Assembly: GCF_035989285.1 (NCBI RefSeq)
Contig: NZ_CP108513.1
Span: forward strand, 1,612,001 to 1,676,000
Length of the DNA: 64,000 nucleotides
DNA from: Streptomyces sp. NBC_01235
GTDB taxonomy: Bacteria; Actinomycetota; Actinomycetes; Streptomycetales; Streptomycetaceae
Direction: 5' to 3'
The position numbers were made by a program, and so were the translations under genes. Position 1 is the stretch's first letter. Every line of letters begins with the position of its first letter. Positions 34,464-42,929 of the stretch are shown in pieces. The notes below the pieces were generated by a model that searched no databases, was not told the DNA's origin, and worked only from the letters and a program-made list of their open reading frames with translations.

Positions 34464-35918
34464 TCAGCGGGCGGGGTGGAGCTGGACGACCACGATGGAG
34501 TAGGCCGGTACGGTCTGGCGGGTCGCGCTGCCCGCCGTAGTGGAGCCGATGGACGTGGCGTTCTTCAGGTACGAGTACACGGTCGGGGTGGCGGAGGAGG
34601 GGGTGAACCCGCTGTAGGACAGGGTGACGGTCGCGTCGTTGGCGGGGTCCTTGTTGATGAGCATGACGCTCAAATCGCCGCCTGCCCGTCGCACGGCGTG
34701 TGCGGAGACCAGCGGTGTCGAGCCGGTGGCCCGGACCAGCGTGTCCCCCGGCGCACCCAGCTTGGTGATCATCCGGGTGCCGTAGTAGGGCGGGAAGGGC
34801 GTGTTCAACGGCGGCTCGCACGAGGCACCGCTGGATAGTATTCCTCCGTCGTCGTAGTCCGAGGCACCTTCGACCGTCGTCACGTGGCTGCAGTCCGTGC
34901 CGTTGTGCAGGTTCCACCAGTCGACGGTGAACGCGCCGTTCTCCATCCAGGTCAGGTACTCGTCCGGCGCGAACAGCCCGTTCGGGGAGGTGTTCTTGTA
35001 GGCGTTGGCGTTGACCTCCGTCACCGCGATGCCCACGTTGGGCGCGTTGCTCCCGGCGTACTGGTTGATCAGCGACCGCAGCGTGGCGGCCATGTTCGGG
35101 ATCTCGGCCTGGGGCTTGCCCAGCAGGTCCGACTGGCTGCTGCCGATCGGGTAGTGGTGCGCGATCACGAAGTCGACCTTCGATCCGGCGATCGACATGA
35201 CCGTGTGGTTCCAGTCCATCGAGTCACCGGGCCCGGTGATGCCGTCCGGCCACGCCCCCGGGGTGGTCAGCACCGCGCCGATCTTGATGGTCGGATCGAC
35301 GGCCTTCATGGCCGTGGCGTACTGCACGAGGTTGGTCGCGTACGTCGTGGCGGCCTTACTGGCATGGTGGTCGGTTTCCCACGTCGCGCCGTACAGGCCG
35401 TTGCCGTAGACCTCGTTGCCGATCTCCCAGTACTTCACGCCGTAGCCCTTGGTCACGTTGGCGTACCGCACCCAGGCCGCAGCCTCGTCGGCCGTGCCCG
35501 ATCCGTAGTTGGCAGTGATGATCGGCTGCGCGCCGGTGGCGCGAACGGTGCCCATGAAGGTGTCGAACTCCGTGTTGGGCGCGACGTAGCCGCCCTCGAC
35601 GGTGTGCGTCTGCCAGTGGTAGCCGTCGGCGTAGCTGCCGCCCGGGTAGCGGACCATGCCGGTGCCGGCGTCCTTGAGCAGCCCGGGAACGGCGGGGTGG
35701 TTCATGTTGCCGTCGTAGACCGCGACGTTCATGCCGACGCCGGTGGCCGGGATCTTCGCCAGCGCGCGGCCCATGTCGACCGACACCGACGCGGTGACCG
35801 CGGCGGCAGTGGCCGACGCCGACGGCGGAGCAGCTGTGCCGGAGCCGGCCGTGGCCAGCGACACAGCAACGGCCGGCCCGATCAAGCGGGCGCGGTACCT
35901 GTTGATCAACCTGCGCAT
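34464..35918 (-). CDS. Secreted clan-A alpha-L-arabinofuranosidase-like glycosidase
   Basis: 484 residues from the ATG at 35918 (GGAGG 6 bases upstream). Signal peptide about 1-35. The TIM barrel begins GVGMNVAVYDGNMNHP, has MVRYPGGSYADGYHW, the acid/base Glu in YWEIGNEVYGNG and the nucleophile Glu in GIAVTEVNANAY. A C-terminal beta-sandwich ends at 484. The NE...E pattern and the GG-S motif resemble GH51/GH44-type arabinofuranosidases; the precise family is not certain. Unlike the main array, it carries no ricin-B module. A CGAAAGTTTCG operator lies 95 bases upstream, and GH43 follows, suggesting extracellular release then intracellular completion. Confidence 0.8.
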   Translation of the reverse strand: MRRLINRYRARLIGPAVAVSLATAGSGTAAPPSASATAAAVTASVSVDMGRALAKIPATGVGMNVAVYDGNMNHPAVPGLLKDAGTGMVRYPGGSYADGYHWQTHTVEGGYVAPNTEFDTFMGTVRATGAQPIITANYGSGTADEAAAWVRYANVTKGYGVKYWEIGNEVYGNGLYGATWETDHHASKAATTYATNLVQYATAMKAVDPTIKIGAVLTTPGAWPDGITGPGDSMDWNHTVMSIAGSKVDFVIAHHYPIGSSQSDLLGKPQAEIPNMAATLRSLINQYAGSNAPNVGIAVTEVNANAYKNTSPNGLFAPDEYLTWMENGAFTVDWWNLHNGTDCSHVTTVEGASDYDDGGILSSGASCEPPLNTPFPPYYGTRMITKLGAPGDTLVRATGSTPLVSAHAVRRAGGDLSVMLINKDPANDATVTLSYSGFTPSSATPTVYSYLKNATSIGSTTAGSATRQTVPAYSIVVVQLHPAR

Positions 35919-36012
35919 GAGCTCCTCCGACGGAATGACGACCGAGGCAGGCGGAATCGAGACGGGCAGCACGGTCAGCGGGCTGCCCGTTGGCCTGGTA
36001 CCGCTGCCCGTG

Positions 36013-36023
36013 CGAAAGTTTCG
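36013..36023. promoter_or_regulatory. CGAAAGTTTCG operator upstream of the arabinofuranosidase/GH43 pair
   Basis: Perfect 5+1+5 palindrome CGAAA-G-TTTCG. This matches the CGAA-N-TTCG type reported for the xylan-related LacI repressor BxlR in Streptomyces. A near match, CGAAACTTTC, occurs upstream of the adjacent LacI gene at 37420. Confidence 0.6.
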
Positions 36024-36206
36024 TCACTAGAGCCGGATAGTTTCCAGCGGAGGCTATCGACGGGCACCCCAGTGGTCAATGGCCCCGCAAGCCTCTTCCC
36101 ACGCGGAACGCGTCGGACGCGCCAGGCGCCAGGCGCCAGGGCAGCCGACGCGCCGCCTGCCGCGGGCGTCAACGCGGTGGGTGACGTGGAGATCGGCCCT
36201 GCGAAA

Positions 36207-37274
36207 TCAGCTCTTGGGCGGTGCCGTGCTGTCCCGGACCGTCAGGGTCGTCGCGATCTCCAACCCAACCTGGGGCGCCTCCTCGCCGCGACCGAGCGTG
36301 AGCGCGAGCTCGGTCGCGGCTGCGGCCATCTCGGTCAGGGGCTGGTGGACGGTGGTCAGGGGCGGGTCCACCCAGGCCGCGACCGGCAGGTCGTCGAAAC
36401 CGACGACGCTCAGGTCGTCGGGGATGCGCAGGCCGGCCTCGCGTGCCGCCTGGTAGACGCCGAGCGCCTGCAGGTCGTTGGCGGCGAAGATCGCGGTCGG
36501 TCGGTCGGGTTGGGTTAGCAGGGAACGTGCCACTACGCAGCCGTCCTCCTGCGTGAGCGGCGCGTGCACGACCAGTTCCGGGTCGACCGGCAGGCCCGCG
36601 GCCTGCATCGCGGATCGGTATCCGTCCATCCGGGCGCAGCAGTACAGCTGATCCTGAGGGCCGCCGATCATGGCGATGCGCCGGTGCCCGAGTTCGGTGA
36701 GGTGGCGGGTCGCGGCCCGGCCGCCGGACCAGTTGGTGGCGCCCACGAACGGAACGTCGTCCGGCAGCTCCGTGGCGGGATCGAAGACGACGAACGGGAT
36801 GCCTTTCGCCTTCAGTTGCGCGCGCTCGGCCTCGGAGAGCTGGGCCACGGACAAGACGCAGTTCGGACGTCGGAAGACGGTGTCGTCCCAGGTGGGCGGG
36901 TCGGTTTCGTGCAGCCCGAACTCGGACACCATGACGCCCACGCGATGCCGGCGGGCCACCCGCTCGACGCCGCGGATGATCTCGATCGCCCACATGTGCT
37001 TGAGCTCGCGGAACACGAGTTCCACGACGTTGTTCCGGTTGGCGCCCGTGGGCCTGTGGTAGCCGTACCTGTTGACCAGTTCCTCGACCCGCGCGCGCGT
37101 GTCCGCGGAGACCCCCGACTTGCCGTTGATCACCTTGGACACGGTCGGGACCGAAACCCCCGCCGACTCGGCGATGTACGCGATGGTGACCGGCCGGGAA
37201 GTGTCGCCCTGCCCGCCGTCCTTGTCCACCGGCCCGTCAACTGCATGGTCCGCCAAGGTCGCCTTCCCGATCAT
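36207..37274 (-). CDS. LacI-family repressor of the GH43/arabinofuranosidase unit
   Basis: 355 residues from the ATG at 37274; the frame is open to an ATG at 37349 and neither start has a strong ribosome site, so the start is uncertain. The helix-turn-helix IAYIAESAGVSVPTVSKVIN is followed by GKSGVSADTRARVEELVNRY, then a sugar-binding domain with ATNWSGGRAATRHLTELGHR and a final SVVGFDDLPVAAWVDPPLTT. It is transcribed in the same direction as, and directly upstream of, the secreted arabinofuranosidase. Shared CGAAA-N-TTTC boxes in front of both genes suggest it represses itself and the pair, with xylose- or arabinose-containing sugars as plausible inducers. Confidence 0.85.
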   Translation of the reverse strand: MIGKATLADHAVDGPVDKDGGQGDTSRPVTIAYIAESAGVSVPTVSKVINGKSGVSADTRARVEELVNRYGYHRPTGANRNNVVELVFRELKHMWAIEIIRGVERVARRHRVGVMVSEFGLHETDPPTWDDTVFRRPNCVLSVAQLSEAERAQLKAKGIPFVVFDPATELPDDVPFVGATNWSGGRAATRHLTELGHRRIAMIGGPQDQLYCCARMDGYRSAMQAAGLPVDPELVVHAPLTQEDGCVVARSLLTQPDRPTAIFAANDLQALGVYQAAREAGLRIPDDLSVVGFDDLPVAAWVDPPLTTVHQPLTEMAAAATELALTLGRGEEAPQVGLEIATTLTVRDSTAPPKS

Positions 37275-37419
37275 CGAACCGCTCGCGCCCGGCCAAGGGC
37301 CTGACGCGTGAGCCGGTTGAGCAGTGGCGTATGGGTGCGCCACGGCCATTCTCGCATCTCTTACCGACGAACCTGTGGCCTCGGACCCATCTTCATGTTA
37401 ATTTCTCCGCCGCATGCAG

Positions 37420-37429
37420 CGAAACTTTC
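37420..37429. promoter_or_regulatory. CGAAACTTTC operator-like box upstream of the LacI gene
   Basis: Half of a CGAAA-N-TTTCG palindrome with the last base changed (CGAAACTTTC then C). It lies 71-146 bases upstream of the possible starts of the LacI gene and matches the perfect box at 36013. Confidence 0.45.
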
Positions 37430-37430
37430 C

Positions 37431-38059
37431 TTCACCGCTCGCATTCCGGCCGCACTCCGGCCGAGCCCCGCACCGTCCGGCATGGACGATCCGTCGACGC
37501 TGTGGCCTCCGGCACGGACGGCCGGCGAAGTCCCGGTCTCCCCGCGCAGCGAGCCGGCCTTGGCTCATCCCGGACTCCCTTGACCTCGCGCGGGCGCGAT
37601 TCCTGTCCGCATCGGTGATGTGACGTATCCATCGGCATCCGTGGTGGTGATCGGGGCGCCGTCCTGGCCCGCCGTCATGGAGCGCGGGAGCCCCGGCGCC
37701 TTGCCGGGCGTCCGCATGGACGACGCGGTCGGCACATCGAGCAGTCCATGACGTTCTCGCTGCTCAGAGCTGGTGAGCCGGGTCGGCATCCCTTCGTCCG
37801 TGCCGGTCCGCTCCTGTCCTTGCGTCCCGAACGCGTCCCGAATCCGCCGTTGGACAACAACCGTCCGACCATGCCGGGCGGTCGCCCCAGCTCGGAAAGG
37901 GGTCATGAACCCGCCCGCAGCGGATTCCCCTTCCGACACGCAGAGGCTCCGCCCCGGTGCTCGGGGCAGAGCCTCTGTGGCCGTCGCCACCGTGTCCGCG
38001 CAGAGCGTGTCCGAGCTCGCTCTGCCGGTTCCGGTTGGAGCACCGGTCGGCCGGGAGCC
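37431..38059. other. 630-bp region without a convincing gene
   Basis: Open frames exist on both strands but none shows a recognisable domain or a good start. It separates the 3' end of the debranching gene (ends 38060, minus) from the control region of the LacI gene. Confidence 0.45.
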
Positions 38060-40240
38060 TCAGGACCGCGAGGCCGCGTGATCCTCGACGACCAGTCCCG
38101 CAGGTGCCGAAACCGACTCGATCCGCCCGTCGGAGCCGATGGTCACGTCGAGCCGTCCTCCCCCGACGGTGAGCCCTTGGAGGGTGAGTGCGCCGACGGG
38201 GAGTGGGCCGGTCGGCCGGAGGTGGAGGCGGCCGGCGGGTACGTCGGGTTCCAGCCCGGTCAGCGCGGTCATGAGGGCGATGGCCGATGCGGCCGACCAG
38301 GCCTGTGGCCTGCAGGCGGCCGGGTAGGGGACCGGGGCGGGGGTGTCGGCGCGTGTGTCGCCGCCCCACAGTTCCGGCAGCCGGTAGTCGAAGGCCGGCG
38401 CCGCGTCGAGGATGCCCTCGATGAGCCGGGCGGCGGCTTCGGGATGTCCGGTGCGGGCGAGGCCGGTGACGGCGATGGCGGTGTCGTGCGGCCAGACGGC
38501 GCCGCAGTGGTAGCGCAGCGGGCCGAAGCCGCCGGACCGGGACGACATCGTGCGCAGTCCGTAGGCGTCGGACATGTCCGGGGCGGCGAGTCGTGCGGCG
38601 ACGGCGGCGGTCTCGTCGGCGTTGAGGATGCCGGTGGCCAGGAGGTGGCCCATGTTGCTCGTGACGGAGTCGACGGGGCGGCCCGAGCCGTCGAGTGCCA
38701 TGGCGGGGTAGGGCCCGTGCCGGTCGGAGACCCAGAACCGGGCGCGGAACCGGTCGGCGAGGTCGGCCGCGAAGGTCCGCCAGTGTTCGCCGTCGGGCAG
38801 TCCGAAGGCGTCGAGGAGTGCCGCCCCGGCGAGGGCCGCCTCGTAGGCGTAGCCCTGTACTTCGGCGAGAGCCAGGGGAGCCTCGGCGAGGCGACCGTCG
38901 GCGAACCGGGCGGCGTCCGCGGAGTCCTTCCAGCCCTGGTTGGCCAGGCCGGTGCCGGTGTGGTCGATGTAGGAGAGGAACCCGTCACCGGCCCGGGCTG
39001 CGGCGTCGATCCAGCCGAGGGCCGCCTTGAGCGCGGGCAGCAGCGGTTCGATGTCGGCGGCGGGCAGGCCCCAGCGCCATGCGTCGTGGAGCAGGCAGAT
39101 CCACAGGGGGGTCGCGTCGACCGTGCCGTAGTAGACCGGTGGCAGGCGAAGGCCCATGCCGTCGTCGAAAACCCCGCGCCGCATCTCGTGGAGGATCTTG
39201 CCCGGCTCTTCCTCCGCCGCCGGATCGGTGCGGGTGCCCTGTTGGGCGGCCAGGGTGCGCAGGGTGCCCAGTGCGAGGTCGGTGCCCAGGGGCAGGAGCA
39301 TCCGTGCGGCCCACAGACTGTCCCGGCCGAAGAGCGTGAAGAACCACGGGACACCCGCGGCGAGGAAGGTGTCGCCGGGCGATGCGGCCGTCGCCATGCG
39401 CAACGCGTGGAGGTCGTCCAGGCTCTGCGCGACGAGGGCGGGCAGGCGGCGGTCGTCCGCGGTGACATCCGGACGCTGCCAGGTGGGCCGGAAGTCTGCG
39501 GCCGTGACGACCGCGTCGGGTTCCGAGACGTCGACGGCCAGGTGCAGGTCGGTGCTCTCGCCGGGCTTGAGCGTGAGGGTCCAGGTCAGCGTGGAACGCT
39601 CGGCGTCGGGCGTCGCGCCGGGGGCGCTGACGGCGACCTCGACGGCCCCGTCGCCCCAGTGCAACACGCCGTCGCCGGAGGACAGTTCGCTCGTCGGCTT
39701 GGCGGGAGACCGGGGCGCCAGGCCCGCCTTGGTGTGATCCAGTGTCACGAGGTCCCCGGCGACTTCGACCCGGACGGCGAGATGCACCGGCGTCGTCGCG
39801 GTGGATCGGACGGTGAGCTGTTCGGTGAGCCCGCCGGGAGTGACGGTGCGCCGTCGGTCGACCCGGACGGTCGGGTCGGGAACGGCGTCGCCGAGCGCCT
39901 GGGCCAGGCCGACGAAACGGCTGCGGCCCGGTCCGTCCGTCGCGTTCATGACCGCGACGACCGGCAGCCAGCCCTCGCCCGCGCTCTCGGCTGAGCCCCC
40001 GCCATCGCCGCCGGCAACGGAAGGGGCCTCCCCGGGATGCTCGCCGGACGGTGCGACATCGGGGCGCAGCGTCACGCGCAGCAGGCTCACCGCGCGTACG
40101 TCGGCGTGGAAGAGCCCGTGCACGGCGGCCCCGGGTGCGGCGGCGTCGAGGTTGCCGTCCGGCCGGGACAGGACGACCGTCGGGGCGGCGAGGGTGACCG
40201 AGAGGTCGTGCAGGAGCGGCTGCCGCTCGGGTGAAGTCAT
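38060..40240 (-). CDS. Debranching-type glucosidase (amylo-alpha-1,6-glucosidase-like)
   Basis: 726 residues from the ATG at 40240 (GGAG 6 bases upstream). No signal peptide, so cytoplasmic. The N-terminal beta domain begins LHDLSVTLAAPTVVLSRPDG, the glycogen-debranching N-terminal domain. A C-terminal (alpha/alpha)6 barrel (about 300-670) follows, with PWFFTLFGRDSLWAARMLLP, SYIDHTGTGLANQGWKDS and YHCGAVWPHDTAIA. The Asp/Glu-rich motifs are at the places used for catalysis in GH63/GH15-like barrels. Proteins like this are annotated as amylo-alpha-1,6-glucosidases or trehalase-like enzymes; the real substrate is not proven. It is divergent from the LacI gene at 40451 with a shared operator. 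Confidence 0.82.
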   Translation of the reverse strand: MTSPERQPLLHDLSVTLAAPTVVLSRPDGNLDAAAPGAAVHGLFHADVRAVSLLRVTLRPDVAPSGEHPGEAPSVAGGDGGGSAESAGEGWLPVVAVMNATDGPGRSRFVGLAQALGDAVPDPTVRVDRRRTVTPGGLTEQLTVRSTATTPVHLAVRVEVAGDLVTLDHTKAGLAPRSPAKPTSELSSGDGVLHWGDGAVEVAVSAPGATPDAERSTLTWTLTLKPGESTDLHLAVDVSEPDAVVTAADFRPTWQRPDVTADDRRLPALVAQSLDDLHALRMATAASPGDTFLAAGVPWFFTLFGRDSLWAARMLLPLGTDLALGTLRTLAAQQGTRTDPAAEEEPGKILHEMRRGVFDDGMGLRLPPVYYGTVDATPLWICLLHDAWRWGLPAADIEPLLPALKAALGWIDAAARAGDGFLSYIDHTGTGLANQGWKDSADAARFADGRLAEAPLALAEVQGYAYEAALAGAALLDAFGLPDGEHWRTFAADLADRFRARFWVSDRHGPYPAMALDGSGRPVDSVTSNMGHLLATGILNADETAAVAARLAAPDMSDAYGLRTMSSRSGGFGPLRYHCGAVWPHDTAIAVTGLARTGHPEAAARLIEGILDAAPAFDYRLPELWGGDTRADTPAPVPYPAACRPQAWSAASAIALMTALTGLEPDVPAGRLHLRPTGPLPVGALTLQGLTVGGGRLDVTIGSDGRIESVSAPAGLVVEDHAASRS

Positions 40241-40347
40241 GGAAGCTCCGTCCGGTGCCCTCGTGTCTCGTGGGCGGTTTGTGAGGGCGATTCGTGACTG
40301 CGCCGACTCTTGACAGCCCGGGCGCCGATCGCCACAGTAACCCATTG

Positions 40348-40367
40348 GAACGCTAAATTTAACGTTC
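40348..40367. promoter_or_regulatory. Operator between debranching gene and LacI regulator
   Basis: GAACGCTAAATTTAACGTTC is a 20-bp palindrome with one mismatched pair. It sits in the 210-bp divergent spacer, 108 bases from one start and 84 from the other, in an AT-rich patch that stands out from the surrounding GC-rich DNA. This is the expected autorepressor site of the adjacent LacI protein. Confidence 0.7.
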
Positions 40368-40450
40368 AAATCCAAGCGGACGGCGACGCACCGCGGTGCC
40401 GCAACGGCGGATACGCTGCGGCGCAGTGAACTTGTGGAGGTGGCATCGCG

Positions 40451-41476
40451 ATGGCGCGAGTAACACTCGAGAGCGTGGCGCGGCATGCCTCCGTGTCGAC
40501 ACAGACCGTGTCCAACGTCATCAACGCTCCGCACCGGGTGCGACCGGAGACCCTGGCCCGCGTGCAGGCCGCCATCAAGGAACTCAACTACCGCCCGAAC
40601 CAGGCTTCACGGACGCTGCGGACCCGGCGTTCACGTCTGATCGGCGCCCGCATCGAGCCGCTGCGCGATGGCGTCAACGGCGCCGTCCTGGCCCAGTTCC
40701 TCCAGTCGCTGACCGCCCGTACCCAGGAGGCCGGCTATCGGGTCGTGGTGTTCACGGCGACCGACGACGACCACGAGTGCTCCCTGTACGAGCAGCTTCT
40801 CGACGATCACGACCTCGATGCCTTCGTCCTGCACGCCACTCACGCCGGCGACCGCCGGACGGCGTGGCTGACCGAGCGCCGGGTGCCCTTCGTGACCTTC
40901 GGCCGGCCCTGGGGGGCTGAACCCGAGGCCCCTGAACGGCATGGCTGGGTCGATGTCGACGGCGCGCAAGGGACTCTTGCCGCGACCCGGCACCTCATCG
41001 AGACCGGCCACCGGCGGATCGCCTTCCTCGGCTGGCCGGAGGGTCTGGAGGTAGGTGACGACCGGCGCGGCGGCTGGTCCGCCCTCCTCGCCGTGTCCGG
41101 GATCGACACCCCTGCCGGCTACGACGCGGGCGTCCCCGACGGGCTCGACACCGGCCGTGAGGCTGCCGCGGCGATGCTCGACCTGCCCACTCCACCGACC
41201 GCGATCGTCTGTGCGAGCGACTCGCTGGCCCTCGGGGCCTGGACCGAGATCACCACGCGTGGACTGCGTCCGGGGGCCGACGTCGCGGTGGTCGGCTTCG
41301 ACGACTCCCCGACCGCAGGGGTCGTCGGCCTGAGCAGCGTGGCACAGCCCTACGACGAGGCCGCCGCCGCCTGCCTGCGGATGCTCCAGGAACTGCTGGC
41401 GACTCCCGAACCCCCGGCCATCCCGCCCGCCCCGGTCCTGCTGCCGCCCCGGCTCGTCGTCCGCGCGAGCGGCTGA
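40451..41476 (+). CDS. LacI-family repressor of the oligosaccharide uptake unit
   Basis: 341 residues. The ATG at 40451 has GGAGG 9-10 bases upstream. Helix-turn-helix LESVARHASVSTQTVSNVIN with hinge NYRPNQASRTLRTRRSRLIG; sugar-binding domain with HLIETGHRRIAFLGWPEGLE and VVGFDDSPTAGVVGLSSV. It is followed by a binding protein and two permeases of an ABC importer and preceded, divergently, by a debranching glucosidase. This gives the classic arrangement of a maltose/alpha-glucoside regulon. The ligand itself cannot be read from sequence. Confidence 0.9.
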   Translation: MARVTLESVARHASVSTQTVSNVINAPHRVRPETLARVQAAIKELNYRPNQASRTLRTRRSRLIGARIEPLRDGVNGAVLAQFLQSLTARTQEAGYRVVVFTATDDDHECSLYEQLLDDHDLDAFVLHATHAGDRRTAWLTERRVPFVTFGRPWGAEPEAPERHGWVDVDGAQGTLAATRHLIETGHRRIAFLGWPEGLEVGDDRRGGWSALLAVSGIDTPAGYDAGVPDGLDTGREAAAAMLDLPTPPTAIVCASDSLALGAWTEITTRGLRPGADVAVVGFDDSPTAGVVGLSSVAQPYDEAAAACLRMLQELLATPEPPAIPPAPVLLPPRLVVRASG

Positions 41477-41529
41477 GCCGCACCGCCGCACCCGAACCTT
41501 CTCCCCCTGCCAAGCGGCTCAGCCCGCTC
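41467..41529 (+). terminator. Long inverted repeat after the LacI gene
   Basis: GAGCGGCTGAGCC (41467-41479, overlapping the stop codon) pairs with GGCTCAGCCCGCTC (41516-41529) with one bulged base. No T run follows, so it may be a partial terminator that lowers readthrough from the regulator into the transporter genes. Confidence 0.45.
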
Positions 41530-41629
41530 GGCCAACACCCGCGATCCCGCTCACAGCCCCACTGCGGCGACGGGATGCGGTCCCCTCCACCACCGGCGCG
41601 TCAAGCCGGCCTGCACAAGGAGATTTATC

Positions 41630-42877
41630 ATGAGAAATCCGCGTACTCGCTGGGCTGTTGGTGGCGTCGCCCTGCTGTCGCTCAGCCTGTCGGCCTGTGG
41701 TGGCAGTGGGTTCGACGACAAAGACAAGGCGGACAGCCAGGCGTCGTCGGGCCCCGCGTCGATCAAGGTCCTCGTCGCCGCCAGCGGCGACGCCGAGATG
41801 AAGGCAGTCACGGACGCGGCCAGCGCATGGGGGACGAAGTCCGGCAACAAGGCGACCGTCACCCAGGCACAGAACATCGACCAGCAGCTCGGCCAGGGCT
41901 TCGCCTCGAACAACCCGCCGGACGTCTTCTACGTCGACGCCGCTCGCTTCGCGACGTACGCGAGCGCCGGCAGTCTCGAACCGTACGGCGACAGTTTCGA
42001 GGGAAAGGACGACTTCTACCCCGCTCTCCGGCAGGCCTTCACCTACGACAGCAAGCTCTACTGCGTCCCCAAGGACTTCTCCACGCTCGGCCTGCAGATC
42101 AACACCACGGCGTGGGCGAAGGCCGGCCTGACCGACGCCGACATCCCCACCACGTGGGAGCAACTGGCGTCCGTGGCGAAGAAGCTGACGACGAGCAAGC
42201 AGGTCGGCCTCGCACTCGGCGACACGCGCGACCGGATCGGCGCCTTCATGGTCCAGGCCGGCGGATGGGTGACGAACAAGGACGCCACCAAGGTCACCGC
42301 GGACTCCCCCGAGAACCTCAAGGCCCTGAAGTTCGTCCGGTCGCTGCTCGCCGACGGCTCGGCCAAGTACCCCAAGCAGCTCGACTCCGGCTGGCCGGGC
42401 GAAGCCTTCGGCAAGCAGAAGGCCGCCATGACGATCGAGGGCAACTGGATCGCCGGCGCCATGAAGAGCGACTACCCGGGCGTCAAGTACAAGACGGTCC
42501 CGCTGCCGGCCGGTCCCGCCGGCAAGGGCACACTCGCCTTCACCCAGTGCTGGGGCATAGCGGCCAAGAGCAAGCACAAGGCCGCGGCCATCGACTTCGT
42601 CAGGGCGATGACCTCGAAGAACGCCGAGCTGACCTTCGCCGAGGCGATCGGCGTGATGCCGTCGCGGCAGTCCGCCCAGGCCGACTACGTCGCCCAGTTC
42701 CCGCAGGACAAGGCGTTCATCGACGGCGCCGCGTACGCCCAGGCCCCGGTGAACGTCGCGAAGATCGACCAGGTGCTCGCCGACTTCGACACCGGCCTTC
42801 AGTCACTGCCCGACGCCGACCCGAAGCAGATCCTCGCGCGGCTTCAGAAGAACGCGCAGGCGGTCGTAGTCCAGTAA
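41630..42877 (+). CDS. ABC sugar transporter, solute-binding lipoprotein
   Basis: 415 residues. A lipoprotein signal with lipobox LSAC (Cys near 23, followed by GGSG) places it on the outer face of the membrane. The rest is a type-1 extracellular solute-binding fold of the maltose-binding group: DVFYVDAARFATYASAGSLE, PTTWEQLASVAKKL, AMTIEGNWIAGAMK and a C-terminal SRQSAQADYVAQF. AAGGAG lies 7 bases before the ATG. It is followed by two permeases; no ATPase gene is in the cluster, as is usual in Streptomyces, where the shared ATPase MsiK serves many such importers (known for the group, not shown here). Confidence 0.92.
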   Translation: MRNPRTRWAVGGVALLSLSLSACGGSGFDDKDKADSQASSGPASIKVLVAASGDAEMKAVTDAASAWGTKSGNKATVTQAQNIDQQLGQGFASNNPPDVFYVDAARFATYASAGSLEPYGDSFEGKDDFYPALRQAFTYDSKLYCVPKDFSTLGLQINTTAWAKAGLTDADIPTTWEQLASVAKKLTTSKQVGLALGDTRDRIGAFMVQAGGWVTNKDATKVTADSPENLKALKFVRSLLADGSAKYPKQLDSGWPGEAFGKQKAAMTIEGNWIAGAMKSDYPGVKYKTVPLPAGPAGKGTLAFTQCWGIAAKSKHKAAAIDFVRAMTSKNAELTFAEAIGVMPSRQSAQADYVAQFPQDKAFIDGAAYAQAPVNVAKIDQVLADFDTGLQSLPDADPKQILARLQKNAQAVVVQ

Positions 42878-42929
42878 CCCGGGACCACCCGCACCACCCG
42901 GACGCGAACAAAGCGAGAGTGAACCTGCG

